Origin: an uncultured Clostridia bacterium
Lineage (GTDB): Bacteria; Bacillota; Clostridia; TANB77; CAG-508
Assembly (NCBI GenBank): GCA_944387555.1
Contig: CALXFH010000003.1
Location: forward strand, 1 to 64,000
DNA length: 64,000 nt
Reading direction: 5' to 3'
This document shows, one piece after another, positions 16,507 to 27,424 of this stretch. Made by a program: the position numbers and the translations under genes. The notes under the pieces are model-generated. The model saw only the letters and a program-made list of their open reading frames with translations. It did no database searches and was not told the origin of the DNA. Each line of letters opens with the position of its first letter. Within the stretch, counting starts at the first letter, position 1.

Positions 16507-16624
16507 TTTATCTACATCCTTTTTTATTTCTTCTATATAAATATACTATTTTCCCTGTAAAAAGTCAATAACTGACGGCATCTTACAAAGGAAAATAGTA
16601 TTATTTTTCATTTATTATTTTTAG

Positions 16625-16654
16625 TGCCGTTTTTTGACCCATCCCAAAAACAGC
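16625..16654. repeat. hairpin repeat, copy 1 (TTTTTTGAC family)
   Basis: CCGTTTTTTGACCC, a short loop, then CAAAAACAG. It is related to hairpins at 27380-27408 and 48130-48162. It lies just after recG and may work as its terminator. Confidence 0.5.
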
Positions 16655-16658
16655 TTTT

Positions 16659-18705
16659 TTATATTTCAATTCTTTTTGTGAATTTATCTCTTATTAAATC
16701 TTTTAACAACTTGTTCTTTTCTTTTTCTAACTTTGGATCATCTAACAATATCTTTGTTGCTACACTTTGTACCATTTTTAATATATCTACATCTTGGAAT
16801 AAATTTGCTATCTTAAATTCTGGAAGTCCATGTTGCATTGTTCCAAAGAAATCTCCTGAGCCTCTTAATTCTAAGTCTTTTTCAGAGATTACAAATCCAT
16901 CATTTGTCTCACACATTACTTTCATTCTCTTTCGTACAGTATCGCTTTTTCCTTCAAATTTTAGAATACAATATGATTGGTAATCTCCTCTTCCTACTCT
17001 TCCTCTTAATTGATGTAATTGTGCTAGTCCAAATCTTTCTGCATTTTCTATTACCATTATATTACTATTTGGAACGTCTACACCAACTTCTATTACTGTT
17101 GTAGATATTAATATATCTATCTCATGGTTTTTAAATCTTTCCATTATACTGTCTTTTTCTTTTGGTTTCATTTTTCCGTGTATGTACTCAACTCTATATT
17201 CTGGAAATACTTCTTTACTATATGTCTCATATATTTTTTCTACTGATTTTAAGTCCATTTCTTCATTTTCTTCTACTAATGGACACACAATATATGCTTG
17301 TCTTCCTTCTTCTATTTGTTTTTTTATAAATGCATTTACTCTATTAGTCATATTCTTATTTACTGCAAATGTTTCTATTTTCTTTCTATTTGGTGGTAAT
17401 TCATCTATTATTGATATATCCAAATCTCCATATAGTATTAATGCTAAAGTTCTTGGTATTGGTGTTGCTGTCATTACTAATACGTCTGGATTTTCTCCTT
17501 TTTCTGCAATTTTTGTTCTTTGTTTTACGCCAAATCTATGTTGCTCATCTGTTACAACTAGTCCTAAGTTTTTAAATATTACATTGTCTTCTATTAATGC
17601 ATGTGTTCCTATTAATATATCTATTTCGCCATTTTTTAATCTTTCCAATATATCTTCTTTTTTCTTTTTTGTTATTCCTGATATTAACAGTTCACATCTA
17701 ATTCCTAATTTTCCTAATATATTATTAAAATTTTCTAAATGTTGAGTAGCAAGGATTGCTGTTGGTGCCATTATCGCTGCTTGATATCCTGATTTTACTG
17801 CTTTATATGCAGCACACATTGCGACTACCGTTTTTCCAGAACCTACATCTCCTTGTAATAATCTATTCATATTTTTAGTACTTTCCATATCATTATCAAT
17901 TTCTTCTAACACTCTTAGCTGTGCTTTTGTTAATTTAAATGGTAATGTATTTATTACATCTGACATTTTAGCATCTTTAGAAAACTCTATTCCTTTTATA
18001 TCATTATTATAGCTATTTTTTAATTCTAGAAGTGCTAGTTGTACTGATAATAATTCTTCAAATACTAATCTTTTTCTTGCAATATTAAAATCTTTGAATT
18101 CATCAGGAAAATGAATATGTTTAGTTGCATTATTTATATCTTCTAAGTTATATTCTTTTAATAAATAATCTGGAAGTGTTTCTGGTAAGTTTCCATATAC
18201 TTCTTTTATCCCTGCTTCCATAATCTTTCTTAATTGATTTTGTGAAAGCTTATATGTTAATGGATATATTGGAATAATTCTTCCTGTATTTTTTGTATTT
18301 TCTTCTTTATCAAATACAGGTGAATTGAATGTTACTTTACCTGTTTTTCTACTTACTTTTCCAAAAAACTTATATTTATGTCCTACAACAAACTGATCTT
18401 TTAAATATGGTTGGTTAAACCATGTAATTAAACAAGAGTCTGTTTCATCTCTAACTAGTAGTCTTTGCATAGTTTTTCCTTTTAAACGTATATTATTTAG
18501 TTTGCTACACACAACCGCTTCTATTAAAACCTCTTCACCATCCACGCAATCACACAAGTATTTAGGCTTACTTCTATCTTCATATGTTCTTGGATAATAT
18601 GTAATTAAATCTTTTAGTGTAAATATTCCGAAGTTTATTTAAAAGTAGAACTCTATTTGGTCCTACTCCTTTTATATATTTTACATCTTTATTTAAATCT
18701 ATCAT
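16659..18705 (-). CDS. recG: ATP-dependent DNA helicase RecG, read through a CGGA +1 shift
   Basis: RecG remodels stalled replication forks and Holliday junctions. The start ATG at 18705 follows AAAGGAG, and residues 1-25 (MIDLNKDVKYIKGVGPNRVL...) are the normal RecG N-terminus. In-frame CGG at 18628-18630 is followed by A. Skipping the C gives KL-GIFTLKDLITYYPRTYE and continues to the normal end. The total length, about 681 residues, is normal for RecG only with the shift. The wedge domain, Walker A (QGDVGSGKTVVA), DEQH box and TATPIPRT motif are all present. Without the shift the product would end soon after residue 26. Confidence 0.92.
18628..18630 (-). other. +1 recoding site in recG (CTT CGG A)
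   Basis: In-frame CGG follows 25 codons. Reading GGA in the +1 frame gives glycine and restores the RecG sequence. Confidence 0.85.
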
Positions 18706-18788
18706 AATTGCTCCTTTTATGGATTTTTACAATTGTATTTTTGTTTTATCTTATTACTTCTCAACTTTATTTTCTTTGATATTTCTAT

Positions 18789-19493
18789 TTATTCTATTTT
18801 TATTAATTTAAAATCTACTCCATCTGCACTTACTAATTTGAAATTAATTCCAAAATGTTCTCCTTCTACCGCTTCTTTTATTGATGTACTATGTAAGTGA
18901 CCATAATAACATTTTTTTATATTATATTTCATAAGAATTCTTAACATATCATTTAATTCGTTATTTAATAGACTTGCCTTTGTTATTGGTGGATAATGAG
19001 TAAATGCAATAAATTCTTTGTCTTCTCCATATTTTTTTATTCCATCTTGGATAGATAATTCTAATCTTAATGCTTCTCTTTTAAATAATCGTATATCTTC
19101 CGCTTCTTCTGAAATACTCCACCCTCTTGCTCCTACTATTACTTTTCCTTCAAATTCATAAGAATTATTATAAAGAAAATCTATATCTTTAAAATTATTT
19201 TCTTCTAGAAATTCTCTCATTTTATTTAAAGTAGCCCACCAATAATCATGGTTACCTTTAAGTAGTAATTTCTTTCCTGGTAATTCATTTAAATATCTAA
19301 AATCTTCATCTGTATCTTTTAAATATGTAGCCCATGAAAAATCTCCTGGTATTACTACCAAGTCTTCATTTCTTACTTTTTCTAGCCAATCTTTTTTTAT
19401 TTTTTCTTCATGTCCACTCCAATTTTCTCCAAATACACTCATTGGCTTATTTTCTTTAAAAGACAAATGTAAATCCCCAATTGTATAAATCAT
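18789..19493 (-). CDS. metallophosphoesterase
   Basis: A 234-residue calcineurin-type phosphoesterase. The metal-binding motifs are in order: GDLHLS (residues 6-11), GDFSW, GNHDYWW, a histidine in FTHYPP, and GHLHS near residue 198. It resembles the YkuE/uncharacterised MPE group of Firmicutes, and the substrate is unknown. It lies directly after the zinc-ribbon protein gene (3 bp gap). Confidence 0.85.
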   Translation of the reverse strand: MIYTIGDLHLSFKENKPMSVFGENWSGHEEKIKKDWLEKVRNEDLVVIPGDFSWATYLKDTDEDFRYLNELPGKKLLLKGNHDYWWATLNKMREFLEENNFKDIDFLYNNSYEFEGKVIVGARGWSISEEAEDIRLFKREALRLELSIQDGIKKYGEDKEFIAFTHYPPITKASLLNNELNDMLRILMKYNIKKCYYGHLHSTSIKEAVEGEHFGINFKLVSADGVDFKLIKIE

Positions 19494-19496
19494 TTA

Positions 19497-19934
19497 CTAC
19501 TCTCCTAATAATTCATTTCTTTGTTCTTTTATATCTTCACTTAATTTCTTTCCACAAAAGTTACAACGGTCTAGTTCTTTTGCGCACTTATCACATATAT
19601 CAGCTCTCATACTTGAGTCTTCAAATTCTGCTCCACATATTGCGCATGTATGCTTAACCAAATCTCTTGTTGCCATGTGTAATACTGAATCACAATATTC
19701 ATCTCCAAATACTTCTTTAGCTTTTGCCTCTTTGTTGTTTCTATTACTAAAACTAAATACCATTACACCTGCAACAATTACTATAATTATACCAATTATA
19801 AGAATTAACCATTTTTTATAAAATCCTTTTTTATAATCTATATTATCTTCTTGTTTAATTTCTTTTACTTCTTTTTGTTCTTTTACTTTTTCTACCTTTT
19901 CTTCTTTATTATCATTATTTTCTTTTTCTCCCAT
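19497..19934 (-). CDS. membrane-anchored zinc-ribbon protein
   Basis: A 145-residue protein. A lysine/glutamate-rich first 37 residues are followed by one membrane segment (about 38-62) and a C-terminal part with CAICGAEF...CDKCAKELDRCNFCGKK, six cysteines that fit two zinc ribbons. The function is unknown. It lies between tsaD and the phosphoesterase gene on the same strand. Confidence 0.7.
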   Translation of the reverse strand: MGEKENNDNKEEKVEKVKEQKEVKEIKQEDNIDYKKGFYKKWLILIIGIIIVIVAGVMVFSFSNRNNKEAKAKEVFGDEYCDSVLHMATRDLVKHTCAICGAEFEDSSMRADICDKCAKELDRCNFCGKKLSEDIKEQRNELLGE

Positions 19935-19959
19935 TATATTTTCCTTTCTTTGGTTAATT

Positions 19960-20959
19960 TCAGTTAATTTTTAAATTTGGAACGGCATTTAATTCTAGTC
20001 CGTCTTTTTTTCCATTTATAAAGTTATAATACCCTGCACTTGCTATCATTGCTGCATTATCTGTACATAGTTTTAAGTCTGGCATATATACTTTTATTCC
20101 TTCTTTTTCTAACTCTTTAAAAGCTTCTCTTATATATGAGTTTGCAGATACTCCTCCTGCTAAACTAATTTTTTTCATACCTGTAATCTTTATTGCTCTT
20201 TTTACATGTTCCATTAAAGTGTCTGTTACATTTTTTTCAAAACTTGCACATAAATCTGCTTTATTTATATTAGGCTCCTTATGATGTAAGTTTATTACTG
20301 CTGTTTTTATTCCACTGAAACTAAAATCTAATGTTTCTTCTGCAAAATGTGTTTTTGGAAGTTCAATACTTGGCTTTCCTTCTTTTGCTAGTTTATCTAC
20401 TTTTGGTCCTCCTGGATACCCAAGTCCTACTACTCTTGCAACTTTATCAAATGCTTCTCCTATTGCATCATCTCTAGTCTTACCTAAAACTTCAAATTTA
20501 GTATAATCTTTTACATGTATTATTTGTGTGTTTCCTCCTGACATCATTACACATAAAAATGGTGGCTCTAATTCTTTATATGTTAAATAATTTGCTGCAA
20601 TATGACCTTCTATATGATTTACTCCAACTAGCGGTATATTATTTGCAAAAGAAATTGCTTTTGCATAAGATAAGCCAACTAGTAATGCCCCAACTAGTCC
20701 TGGTCCATATGTTGGTGTTATTGCTGAAATTTCAGATAAGCTAACATTAGCATCATCCATTGCTTTTTTATACACTCTTGATATTGCTTCTATATGATTT
20801 CTTGATGCTATTTCTGGAACTACTCCGCCATATTTTTCATGTATAGGTATTTGTGTATCTATTACATTTGATAATATTTCTCTTCCATTTTTTACTATCG
20901 CAACTGATGTTTCATCACAACTTGATTCAATTCCGCATTGTTAGAATGTCTTTACTCAT
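19960..20959 (-). CDS. tsaD: tRNA threonylcarbamoyladenosine transferase TsaD, read through a CGGA +1 shift
   Basis: TsaD transfers the threonylcarbamoyl group to A37 of tRNA and is essential in most bacteria. ATG at 20959 follows AAAGGAAG. After eight codons comes CGG (20933-20935), then AAT TGA. In the zero frame the product would be ten residues long. Skipping the C gives [16 protein letters not shown], the canonical TsaD N-terminus, and a 332-residue protein of normal length. The metal-binding HIEGH motif and [13 protein letters not shown] are present. A downstream start would lose the ATP-binding N-terminus. Confidence 0.93.
20933..20935 (-). other. +1 recoding site in tsaD (ATG CGG A)
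   Basis: In-frame CGG at codon 9, followed by AAT TGA. GGA in the +1 frame gives the conserved glycine before IESSCDE. Confidence 0.87.
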
Positions 20960-21026
20960 TTTTCTTCCTTTCTATACTAATACAGGCTTTAAACACCAAA
21001 AAGCATCTAAAACCTGTCTAAAACTT

Positions 21027-21761
21027 TTATAATATAAAACTACATATACTCATTATTCTATTTGCAAGCCATACTATTGCTGGTGATATTATTCTTCCTG
21101 CTATTCCTGTTATCCATATTACTATAAATACTATATAGAATATTTGCTCATTATTCATAAACCATTGTTTAGCCTTATATGGTAAAAATGGCATAATGAT
21201 TTTTGAACCATCTAATGGTGGCAATGGTATTAAGTTAAATACTCCTAAACCTACATTTGTTACAATTGTTGATTGTATCATCGCCATTATTATAACTCCT
21301 ACTGTAGAACTTAAGAAAGTTACTCCTGCATATTTTTCTATCACATAATATATAATTCCAAATACAAACGCAAGAATAATATTCATTAGAGGTCCAGCTG
21401 CTGATACTATTGCTTCTCCCTTTTCCATTGAGATTTTTCTTGTATAATTACTTGGATTTACATGTACTGGCTTTCCCCAACCAATACCAACAAATACTAG
21501 CATTAATGTTCCTATTGGATCTAAATGTGCAAATGGATTTAAACTTAATCTTCCTTCATTTTTTGCAGTATTATCTCCTAACCAATATGCTGTTATACCA
21601 TGTGCAAATTCATGGAATGTAATTGCAATTAGTACTCCCGGAAGTCCTAGTAATGTTAAAAATAATTCTCCAGGAGTAGCCAAAAGACTAACTACTGATA
21701 TTAATACTAATATTACAATTACAATATATAAAGTTCTTCTATCAAATGAAAAATTAAACAT
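21027..21761 (-). CDS. site-2 protease family (M50) membrane metalloprotease
   Basis: A 244-residue membrane protein with the zinc motif HEFAH (in ITFHEFAHGITAYWLGD) in the second membrane segment and the second-site motif LIPLPPLDGSKI. It belongs to the short YwhC/FtsW-neighbour type of site-2 proteases without a PDZ domain. Its substrate is unknown. It lies between lysS and tsaD. Confidence 0.88.
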   Translation of the reverse strand: MFNFSFDRRTLYIVIVILVLISVVSLLATPGELFLTLLGLPGVLIAITFHEFAHGITAYWLGDNTAKNEGRLSLNPFAHLDPIGTLMLVFVGIGWGKPVHVNPSNYTRKISMEKGEAIVSAAGPLMNIILAFVFGIIYYVIEKYAGVTFLSSTVGVIIMAMIQSTIVTNVGLGVFNLIPLPPLDGSKIIMPFLPYKAKQWFMNNEQIFYIVFIVIWITGIAGRIISPAIVWLANRIMSICSFIL

Positions 21762-21825
21762 ATTTACTCCTTTGTATCCACCTTTTATTTTTTACCAATT
21801 GTCTTTCTATGAAACTATATTAGTT

Positions 21826-23328
21826 CTATTTTTCTATTGGTTTCATTGTTGGGAACAATAATACATCTCTTATTGATGCAGAGTCTGTTAAAAGCATTAC
21901 AAGTCTATCTATTCCTATTCCTTCTCCTCCTGTTGGTGGTAATCCATATTCAAGAGCTGTAACAAAGTCTTCATCCATCATTCCAGCTTCATCATCACCA
22001 TTTTCTCTTGCTCTTATTTCTTCTTTAAATCTCTCATATTGGTCTATTGGGTCATTTAATTCTGAGAATGCATTTCCATATTCACGTCCACCAATAAATG
22101 CTTCAAATCTTTGTGTTAAACGAGGATCATTTTTACATTTTTTAGCAAGTGGTGATATTTCTATTGGATAATCATATATAAATGTTGGTTGTACTAATGT
22201 TTTTTCTACATATTCATCAAAGAACAAGCTAATTACATTTCCTCTTGTTTCTTTTCCTTTTGGAATCTCAATATTTCTTTCTTTTGCTAATTTAACTGCT
22301 TCTTCATCAGTTTCAATAGTATTAAAGTCAACACCTGTTACTTCTTTTATACTATCTATCATACTAATTCTTTTCCATTTTCCACCAAGTTCTATTTCTG
22401 TTCCTTGATATGTTATTTTAGTTGTTCCACAAACTTTCATTGCACATCTTTGGAATATTTCTTCTGTTATATCCATCATATCGTGATAATCTTGGTATGC
22501 TGAATAAAACTCAATTGAAGTAAATTCTGGATTATGTCTTATATCCATACCTTCATTTCTAAATATTCTTCCTATTTCATATACTTTATCATATCCACCA
22601 ACTATTAATCTTTTTAAGTTTAATTCTGTTGCTATTCTTAGATACATATCTATATCTAATGTATTATGATGTGTTACAAATGGTCTTGCTGTTGCTCCAC
22701 CTGATATTGTATTTAATATTGGTGTTTCTACTTCCAAATATCCTTTTTCATTTAAGATATTTCTTATTTCATTTATTATTTGTGTTCTTTTAATAAATGT
22801 TTCTTTTACTTCTGGATTCATTATTAAATCTACATATCTTTGTCTATATCTTAAATCTACATCTTTTAGTCCATGGAATTTTTCTGGAAGTGGTCTTAAT
22901 GATTTAGATAGTAATGTTACTTCTTTTGCATGTACTGATATTTCTCCTGTTCTTGTTTTAAATACAAAACCAGTAATTCCTATTATATCTCCTATATCAA
23001 ATGCTTTAAATGCTTTATAACTTTCTTCTCCTAAATCATTTATACTTACATAACTTTGGATTTTTTCATCGCTATCTAATATTGTACAAAATGATGCTTT
23101 TCCCATTATTCTTTTTGCTATCATTCTTCCTGCTACTGTTACATCTTTTTCTTCAAATTTTTCATAATTTGCTTTTATTTCTCCTGCTGTATTTGTTCTA
23201 TTAAATTTTGTTATTTCATATGGGTCTTTTCCTTCTTTTTGTAACTCAGCTAATTTTTCTCTTCTTATTTGCATTAAACGATTCATATCTAATTCTTCTG
23301 TTTCATTTCCGTTTTTGTTTTCTGACAT
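21826..23328 (-). CDS. lysS: lysyl-tRNA synthetase, class II
   Basis: A 500-residue class II synthetase. The OB-fold anticodon-binding domain covers about residues 45-160, then come motif 2 ([14 protein letters not shown]) and motif 3 ([13 protein letters not shown]). I place the start at ATG 23328, after AAAGGAGAG, rather than seven codons upstream. Length and order are normal for LysS. Confidence 0.96.
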   Translation of the reverse strand: MSENKNGNETEELDMNRLMQIRREKLAELQKEGKDPYEITKFNRTNTAGEIKANYEKFEEKDVTVAGRMIAKRIMGKASFCTILDSDEKIQSYVSINDLGEESYKAFKAFDIGDIIGITGFVFKTRTGEISVHAKEVTLLSKSLRPLPEKFHGLKDVDLRYRQRYVDLIMNPEVKETFIKRTQIINEIRNILNEKGYLEVETPILNTISGGATARPFVTHHNTLDIDMYLRIATELNLKRLIVGGYDKVYEIGRIFRNEGMDIRHNPEFTSIEFYSAYQDYHDMMDITEEIFQRCAMKVCGTTKITYQGTEIELGGKWKRISMIDSIKEVTGVDFNTIETDEEAVKLAKERNIEIPKGKETRGNVISLFFDEYVEKTLVQPTFIYDYPIEISPLAKKCKNDPRLTQRFEAFIGGREYGNAFSELNDPIDQYERFKEEIRARENGDDEAGMMDEDFVTALEYGLPPTGGEGIGIDRLVMLLTDSASIRDVLLFPTMKPIEK

Positions 23329-23540
23329 TAATATCTCTCCTTTTCTCATAACTTACTCTGCTATTATACCTTATTTTTCCATAAAAGTAAAGAAGAACTA
23401 AGAGTTTTTATGAATTAGTTAAAAACAAATTTAAAAACACTAAAGTTCTAATTCTTACGTTTTATCAATTTTCCTTATCATAAATATGTACAAATGCATG
23501 CATTCTTTTGTTCTTCACTATAATTTTTTGACATAATTAA

Positions 23541-23596
23541 AAGCCTTCCAAATTTATTTTGCTTTGCATCTATGTTACTCTCACTTTAGAAGGCTT
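23541..23596 (-). terminator. rho-independent terminator
   Basis: The arms GAAGCCTT and AAGGCTT flank a loop of about 40 nt and are followed by a T-rich stretch on the minus strand. It is downstream of the pilin-like gene at 23.7-25.4 kb. The rest of the 23.33-23.74 kb gap shows no gene. Confidence 0.55.
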
Positions 23597-23735
23597 CAAT
23601 TCTTTTTAGTTTATCATTTAAATTTTTTATTTTGAATCATAAAAACACTTCTTTTACCTTTCCAAGTGAACCACCAATCACCTAAAGGATTGTAGATTTT
23701 ACGCTTCCATTTTATAAATAGCTTTAGAATTCATC

Positions 23736-25385
23736 TTATAAATACAAAATTGGTCGGAAAGAATAGTATTCAGCTAAATCGTCTTTACTCATATCAAAAC
23801 GAGTACTTGCCATAAGTGTAGTACTATTGTACCTACCTCCCCTAAAAACGCATGGGAAGCTACTTTTTGATGTTTCTGTTGACCATTCAACATAATTACT
23901 TGCCATATCATATATATTGCATACTACATCTTGTGTATCTAAATTATTTGTCCCTTTTGTTGCTAGATTAGTTCTCTTTAAACTATGTTGTTGTGAATAA
24001 TCTGTATTTTCTGTACATTTTTGTATAAATACTAAAGCTGTATCCCAAGCATAGCTATTTACTAGGTCACTTGTAAAGTTATCATTGTTATTATACATTT
24101 CTTGACTTAAACTTGCTGCTTGTGGCTGCGTTACTTTACCATAAACTGAGTAACTTCCATCTTCGATTACTTTATTACTATTTTTTCTTGCTTCATATCT
24201 CCCTATATAAAATCCCCCTGTTCCATCTGAACCTGCTTTTTCTAAAAAATCAGTTATATCTTTTGCTGGTGTGTTTCCATATGTTGAGCTTTCTAATTCT
24301 TGGCAAGAATCTTTATTATATTCAATTATATCCTTATCTCCTTGTGCCGTTTCTGTTCCACCGCTTGCAAAAGTATATCTATCTAAATTAATTGTTTTTT
24401 CTCCTCTACTTGTTTTTATTGTTCCTGTTGGTATCCATACAAATTGACTTCCTTCTGTTTTTGAACCTTCTCCGTTTGCATTTACATCTTCTATTACTAT
24501 TCCCTTTTCTACATTATATTCTTCTATTTTTATATTATCATCTGGTAGCACCACCTTAAATCCTGCTGGTACTTTTAATGTATTTCCATAATTATCTTCT
24601 ACTGTTGTATTTTCTGTCATTGGTTGTTCAATTACATCTGCCAATGTAACTTCTTTTTTCTCAATTAAAAATTGTTGTGAAGTTGATGTTATATCTCCGT
24701 TAACTATTCTTATACTATAATTTCCAGGTTCAGTTACTGTAAACTCTAAATCTTCACTAGTTGACCAATAATTTTGTCCTTCTTTTTGATATTTTACTTG
24801 CCATTTATCTATATAGCCATCATATTGTATGTTAGATACTTTTACCTTCCAAGTATTATTTTCATCTTCATCAACAGTAACATCAAATGATGGAATTTTT
24901 CCTTTATTTCTATCACTATATTCCACATTATATAATCCTTCTGGTAATTGGCCTAATGTATAATAAGTTACTCCTTCATATTCTAAACCCTCACGGCTTA
25001 CTACACTTCTTTTTTCTACATTAACATAGAATTCTCCATCTACTCCATCTATTCCTAACCCTTTGATTGTTGCTTGGTCATAATATCTATAGCCTGTGCT
25101 ATCTGTTATTCCGGAAGCCCCACTTGTAAAAACATTATTTGCTTGTTGCTTATCTGTATCTAAACCTTTTCCAAGATTTAATACATCCTCTCCATTATTA
25201 TATCTATCATATAAATCATTTACCTCTGTTTGCATAACCTTCATTTCAGTTGTAAATCTTTCTAATTTAGACTGTTTTATAAATTCTATTCCACTATAAG
25301 TTCCAATTGATGCTAAGATTATAAGTACTGCTATGGTTATTACTAAACTTACTAAAGTTATTCCATTATTTTTCTCTCTTTTCAT
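23736..25385 (-). CDS. pilin-like surface protein with C-terminal FGE-like domain
   Basis: A 549-residue protein. The prepilin-type start MKREKNNGITLVSLVITIAV is followed by an extended coiled region and a glycine-bearing helix. A middle segment, about residues 150-240, looks like a beta-rich Ig-type module. The C-terminal 300 residues include SQFVWIPTG, GGFYIGRYEAR, IYDMASNYVEWST and CVFRGGRYN...FRPILYL, the order of FGE-sulfatase/C-type-lectin domains. AGGAGG precedes ATG at 25385. It is probably envelope-anchored or pilus-associated; the ligand is unknown. Confidence 0.75.
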   Translation of the reverse strand: MKREKNNGITLVSLVITIAVLIILASIGTYSGIEFIKQSKLERFTTEMKVMQTEVNDLYDRYNNGEDVLNLGKGLDTDKQQANNVFTSGASGITDSTGYRYYDQATIKGLGIDGVDGEFYVNVEKRSVVSREGLEYEGVTYYTLGQLPEGLYNVEYSDRNKGKIPSFDVTVDEDENNTWKVKVSNIQYDGYIDKWQVKYQKEGQNYWSTSEDLEFTVTEPGNYSIRIVNGDITSTSQQFLIEKKEVTLADVIEQPMTENTTVEDNYGNTLKVPAGFKVVLPDDNIKIEEYNVEKGIVIEDVNANGEGSKTEGSQFVWIPTGTIKTSRGEKTINLDRYTFASGGTETAQGDKDIIEYNKDSCQELESSTYGNTPAKDITDFLEKAGSDGTGGFYIGRYEARKNSNKVIEDGSYSVYGKVTQPQAASLSQEMYNNNDNFTSDLVNSYAWDTALVFIQKCTENTDYSQQHSLKRTNLATKGTNNLDTQDVVCNIYDMASNYVEWSTETSKSSFPCVFRGGRYNSTTLMASTRFDMSKDDLAEYYSFRPILYL

Positions 25386-25404
25386 TAGTTCCTCCTATAA
25401 ATAA

Positions 25405-25437
25405 ACTAGCTTGTCCTTATGTAAAAACAAAGCTAGC
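25405..25437 (-). terminator. terminator-like hairpin after tRNA-Gln
   Basis: CTAGCTT pairs with AAGCTAG around a 17-nt loop, 11 bp downstream of the tRNA-Gln 3' end. Confidence 0.45.
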
Positions 25438-25447
25438 AAAAATATTA

Positions 25448-25522
25448 TGGCTGGGGTACTGTGATTCGAACACAGGAATGTCGGAACCAGAATCCGATGC
25501 CTTACCACTTGGCGATACCCCA
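25448..25522 (-). tRNA. tRNA-Gln(CUG)
   Basis: A 75-nt tRNA with CCA encoded. The acceptor TGGGGTA pairs with TACCCCA, and the anticodon loop TTCTGGT gives anticodon CUG. The T arm carries GTTCGAATC. The roughly 290-bp gap from here to fmt shows nothing else. Confidence 0.93.
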
Positions 25523-25813
25523 ATGTTTACTTTCATATTATAACAGATAAATTTTAAATTATAAATACTTTTTTCAAAAAAAATAAAAATCCACCAACTT
25601 ATCTAGAAAATTTTTATTGCTTTATTTATTATTTCTTTGATATTTAAGAAACTAAAAAACCACTCTTCAAATATCTATTTCGAAATATTAACATTACTTA
25701 AGTTTTGCTTCAGGCTTTGCTAAAGACTTTATTAAAAATAGAGGTATTATCTACCAATTAGGTAATAATTCCTCTATTTTTCATATTTTTACTTCTTATA
25801 TTTTTTTACAATA

Positions 25814-26770
25814 CTATTCAAAAACTTGGAATTCTTCTATCTTATTTCCTCTTAAAAAATCATTTATTTTCATTCTTTTAGCATTTTCTCCTTGTATTTC
25901 TAATACCTTTATAATTCCATCTTTAGCTTTTATAAATAATCCCTCTTTTGGGTTTGATACTAAAACTGTTCCATCTCTTAAAGGACTATTGTTTCCAAAC
26001 ATTATCTCATTACTTTTCGCAATATCTACTTTCCAGAATTTTATTTTCTTGCCATCTAAAAATGTATATGCTCCCATAATAGGATTTAAACCTCTAACTA
26101 AATTTTTTATCTCTTTAGCTGTTTTTTTATCCCAGTCTATTTTAGCCATTTGCTTATCTAGCATTGGTGCAACCGTAAAATCTTCTCCTTGTTTTATTCT
26201 TTTAGCTGTTCCATTTTCAATCTCTTTTAAAGTTTTTACTAAAAGTTCTCCACCAACTTTAGCTAGTCTATCCCATAATTCACCAGTTGTTTCATCTTCA
26301 CCAATTTCAACTTTTTCTTTTAAAATCATATCTCCTGTGTCCATACCTGCATCCATATACATAGTAGTAATACCTGTTTCCTTATCACCATTTAATACTG
26401 CCCATTGTATTGGAGCAGCTCCTCTATATTTAGGAAGAAGTGAACCATGAACATTAATACATCCAAGTTTTGGAATGTCTAAAATTTCTTTTGGTAATAT
26501 TTTTCCATAAGCTACAACACAAATAACATCTGGGTTTAAATTCTTTATTTGATTAATAAAATCTTCGTTCTTTCTCACCTTTTCAGGTTGCATAACATTT
26601 AACCCTTTTTCTAAAGCAAACTCTTTAACAGGTGACTGTTTTAATTTCATACCTCTTCCACTTGGTCTATCAGGATTTGTTACAACTGTTAAAATCTCAT
26701 GACCAGCATTATAAACCGCTTCTAAACTCTCTTTTGCAAAATCAGGAGTTCCCATAAAAACAATTTTCAT
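25814..26770 (-). CDS. fmt: methionyl-tRNA formyltransferase
   Basis: A 318-residue enzyme that formylates initiator Met-tRNA with 10-formyl-THF. The N-terminal formyltransferase domain has the SLLPKYRGAAPIQW motif with its preceding histidine (VHG) and DAGMDTGDM. The C-terminal OB-like domain is at about residues 205-310. It is followed in the usual fmt-def order by the deformylase gene on the same strand. Confidence 0.96.
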   Translation of the reverse strand: MKIVFMGTPDFAKESLEAVYNAGHEILTVVTNPDRPSGRGMKLKQSPVKEFALEKGLNVMQPEKVRKNEDFINQIKNLNPDVICVVAYGKILPKEILDIPKLGCINVHGSLLPKYRGAAPIQWAVLNGDKETGITTMYMDAGMDTGDMILKEKVEIGEDETTGELWDRLAKVGGELLVKTLKEIENGTAKRIKQGEDFTVAPMLDKQMAKIDWDKKTAKEIKNLVRGLNPIMGAYTFLDGKKIKFWKVDIAKSNEIMFGNNSPLRDGTVLVSNPKEGLFIKAKDGIIKVLEIQGENAKRMKINDFLRGNKIEEFQVFE

Positions 26771-26790
26771 ATTTTTATTTCCTTTCTTTG

Positions 26791-26846
26791 TCCTATTGGG
26801 GACGTTTCTTTTTAGGACATTCCCATTTGGAAACGTCCCTAATGGG
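26791..26846. repeat. GGGGACGTTTC palindrome (REP-like)
   Basis: ATTGGGGACGTTTC (26795-26808) pairs with GAAACGTCCCTAAT (26830-26843), one mismatch. It sits between def and fmt. Similar GGGACG palindromes occur as repeats in Clostridia; another type is at 3.56 kb. Confidence 0.55.
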
Positions 26847-26849
26847 TCA

Positions 26850-27338
26850 TTAATTTTCTTCTGGCTCTACATATTCTAATGTACCAGGTAATATTTTATC
26901 TATAAATAATTCTCCATTTAAATGGTCTACTTCATGAGCTATTGCTTGTGCTAACAATTCTTTTGCTTTTACTCTCATACGTTTTCCTTCTCTATCAGTA
27001 TATTCTGCAGTAACCTCAGCAGGTCTTATTACTTTTGCAAATTGGTTTGGAAAACTTAAGCATCCTTCTTCTACTTCTTGTTCTCCTTTTGTTTTAATTA
27101 TAACTGGATTTATCAAGACTATTGGTCCTTTATCATCATATAAATCTATTACAATTACTCTTTTTAATACACCTACTTGTACAGCTGCTAATCCTACTCC
27201 ATTATATTTATGCATTGTTTCTATCATGTCATCTATCAATATTTGTATTTTTTCACTTAAAATATCTTCTTCTGGAACTTCTCTTGATTTCTTTTTTAAT
27301 ATTTCGTCTCCTTCATATCTTAAATTTCTTATAGCCAT
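26850..27338 (-). CDS. def: peptide deformylase
   Basis: A 162-residue metalloenzyme that removes the N-formyl group from nascent proteins. All three motifs are present: GVGLAAVQVG, EEGCLSFP with the metal cysteine, and AHEVDHLNG with the HExxH metal site. It lies between priA and fmt, the usual order. Confidence 0.96.
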   Translation of the reverse strand: MAIRNLRYEGDEILKKKSREVPEEDILSEKIQILIDDMIETMHKYNGVGLAAVQVGVLKRVIVIDLYDDKGPIVLINPVIIKTKGEQEVEEGCLSFPNQFAKVIRPAEVTAEYTDREGKRMRVKAKELLAQAIAHEVDHLNGELFIDKILPGTLEYVEPEEN

Positions 27339-27379
27339 CCCTTTTTCTACTCCTTTCTTGTTACTATATTCTGTTTTTA

Positions 27380-27408
27380 CTGTTTTTCAGGACGAGGTCA
27401 AAAAACAG
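27380..27408. repeat. hairpin repeat, copy 2 (TTTTTTGAC family)
   Basis: On the minus strand, CTGTTTTTTGACCTC, a loop, then GAAAAACAG. It lies between priA and def. Confidence 0.5.
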
Positions 27409-27424
27409 CATTTTAATAAAATAA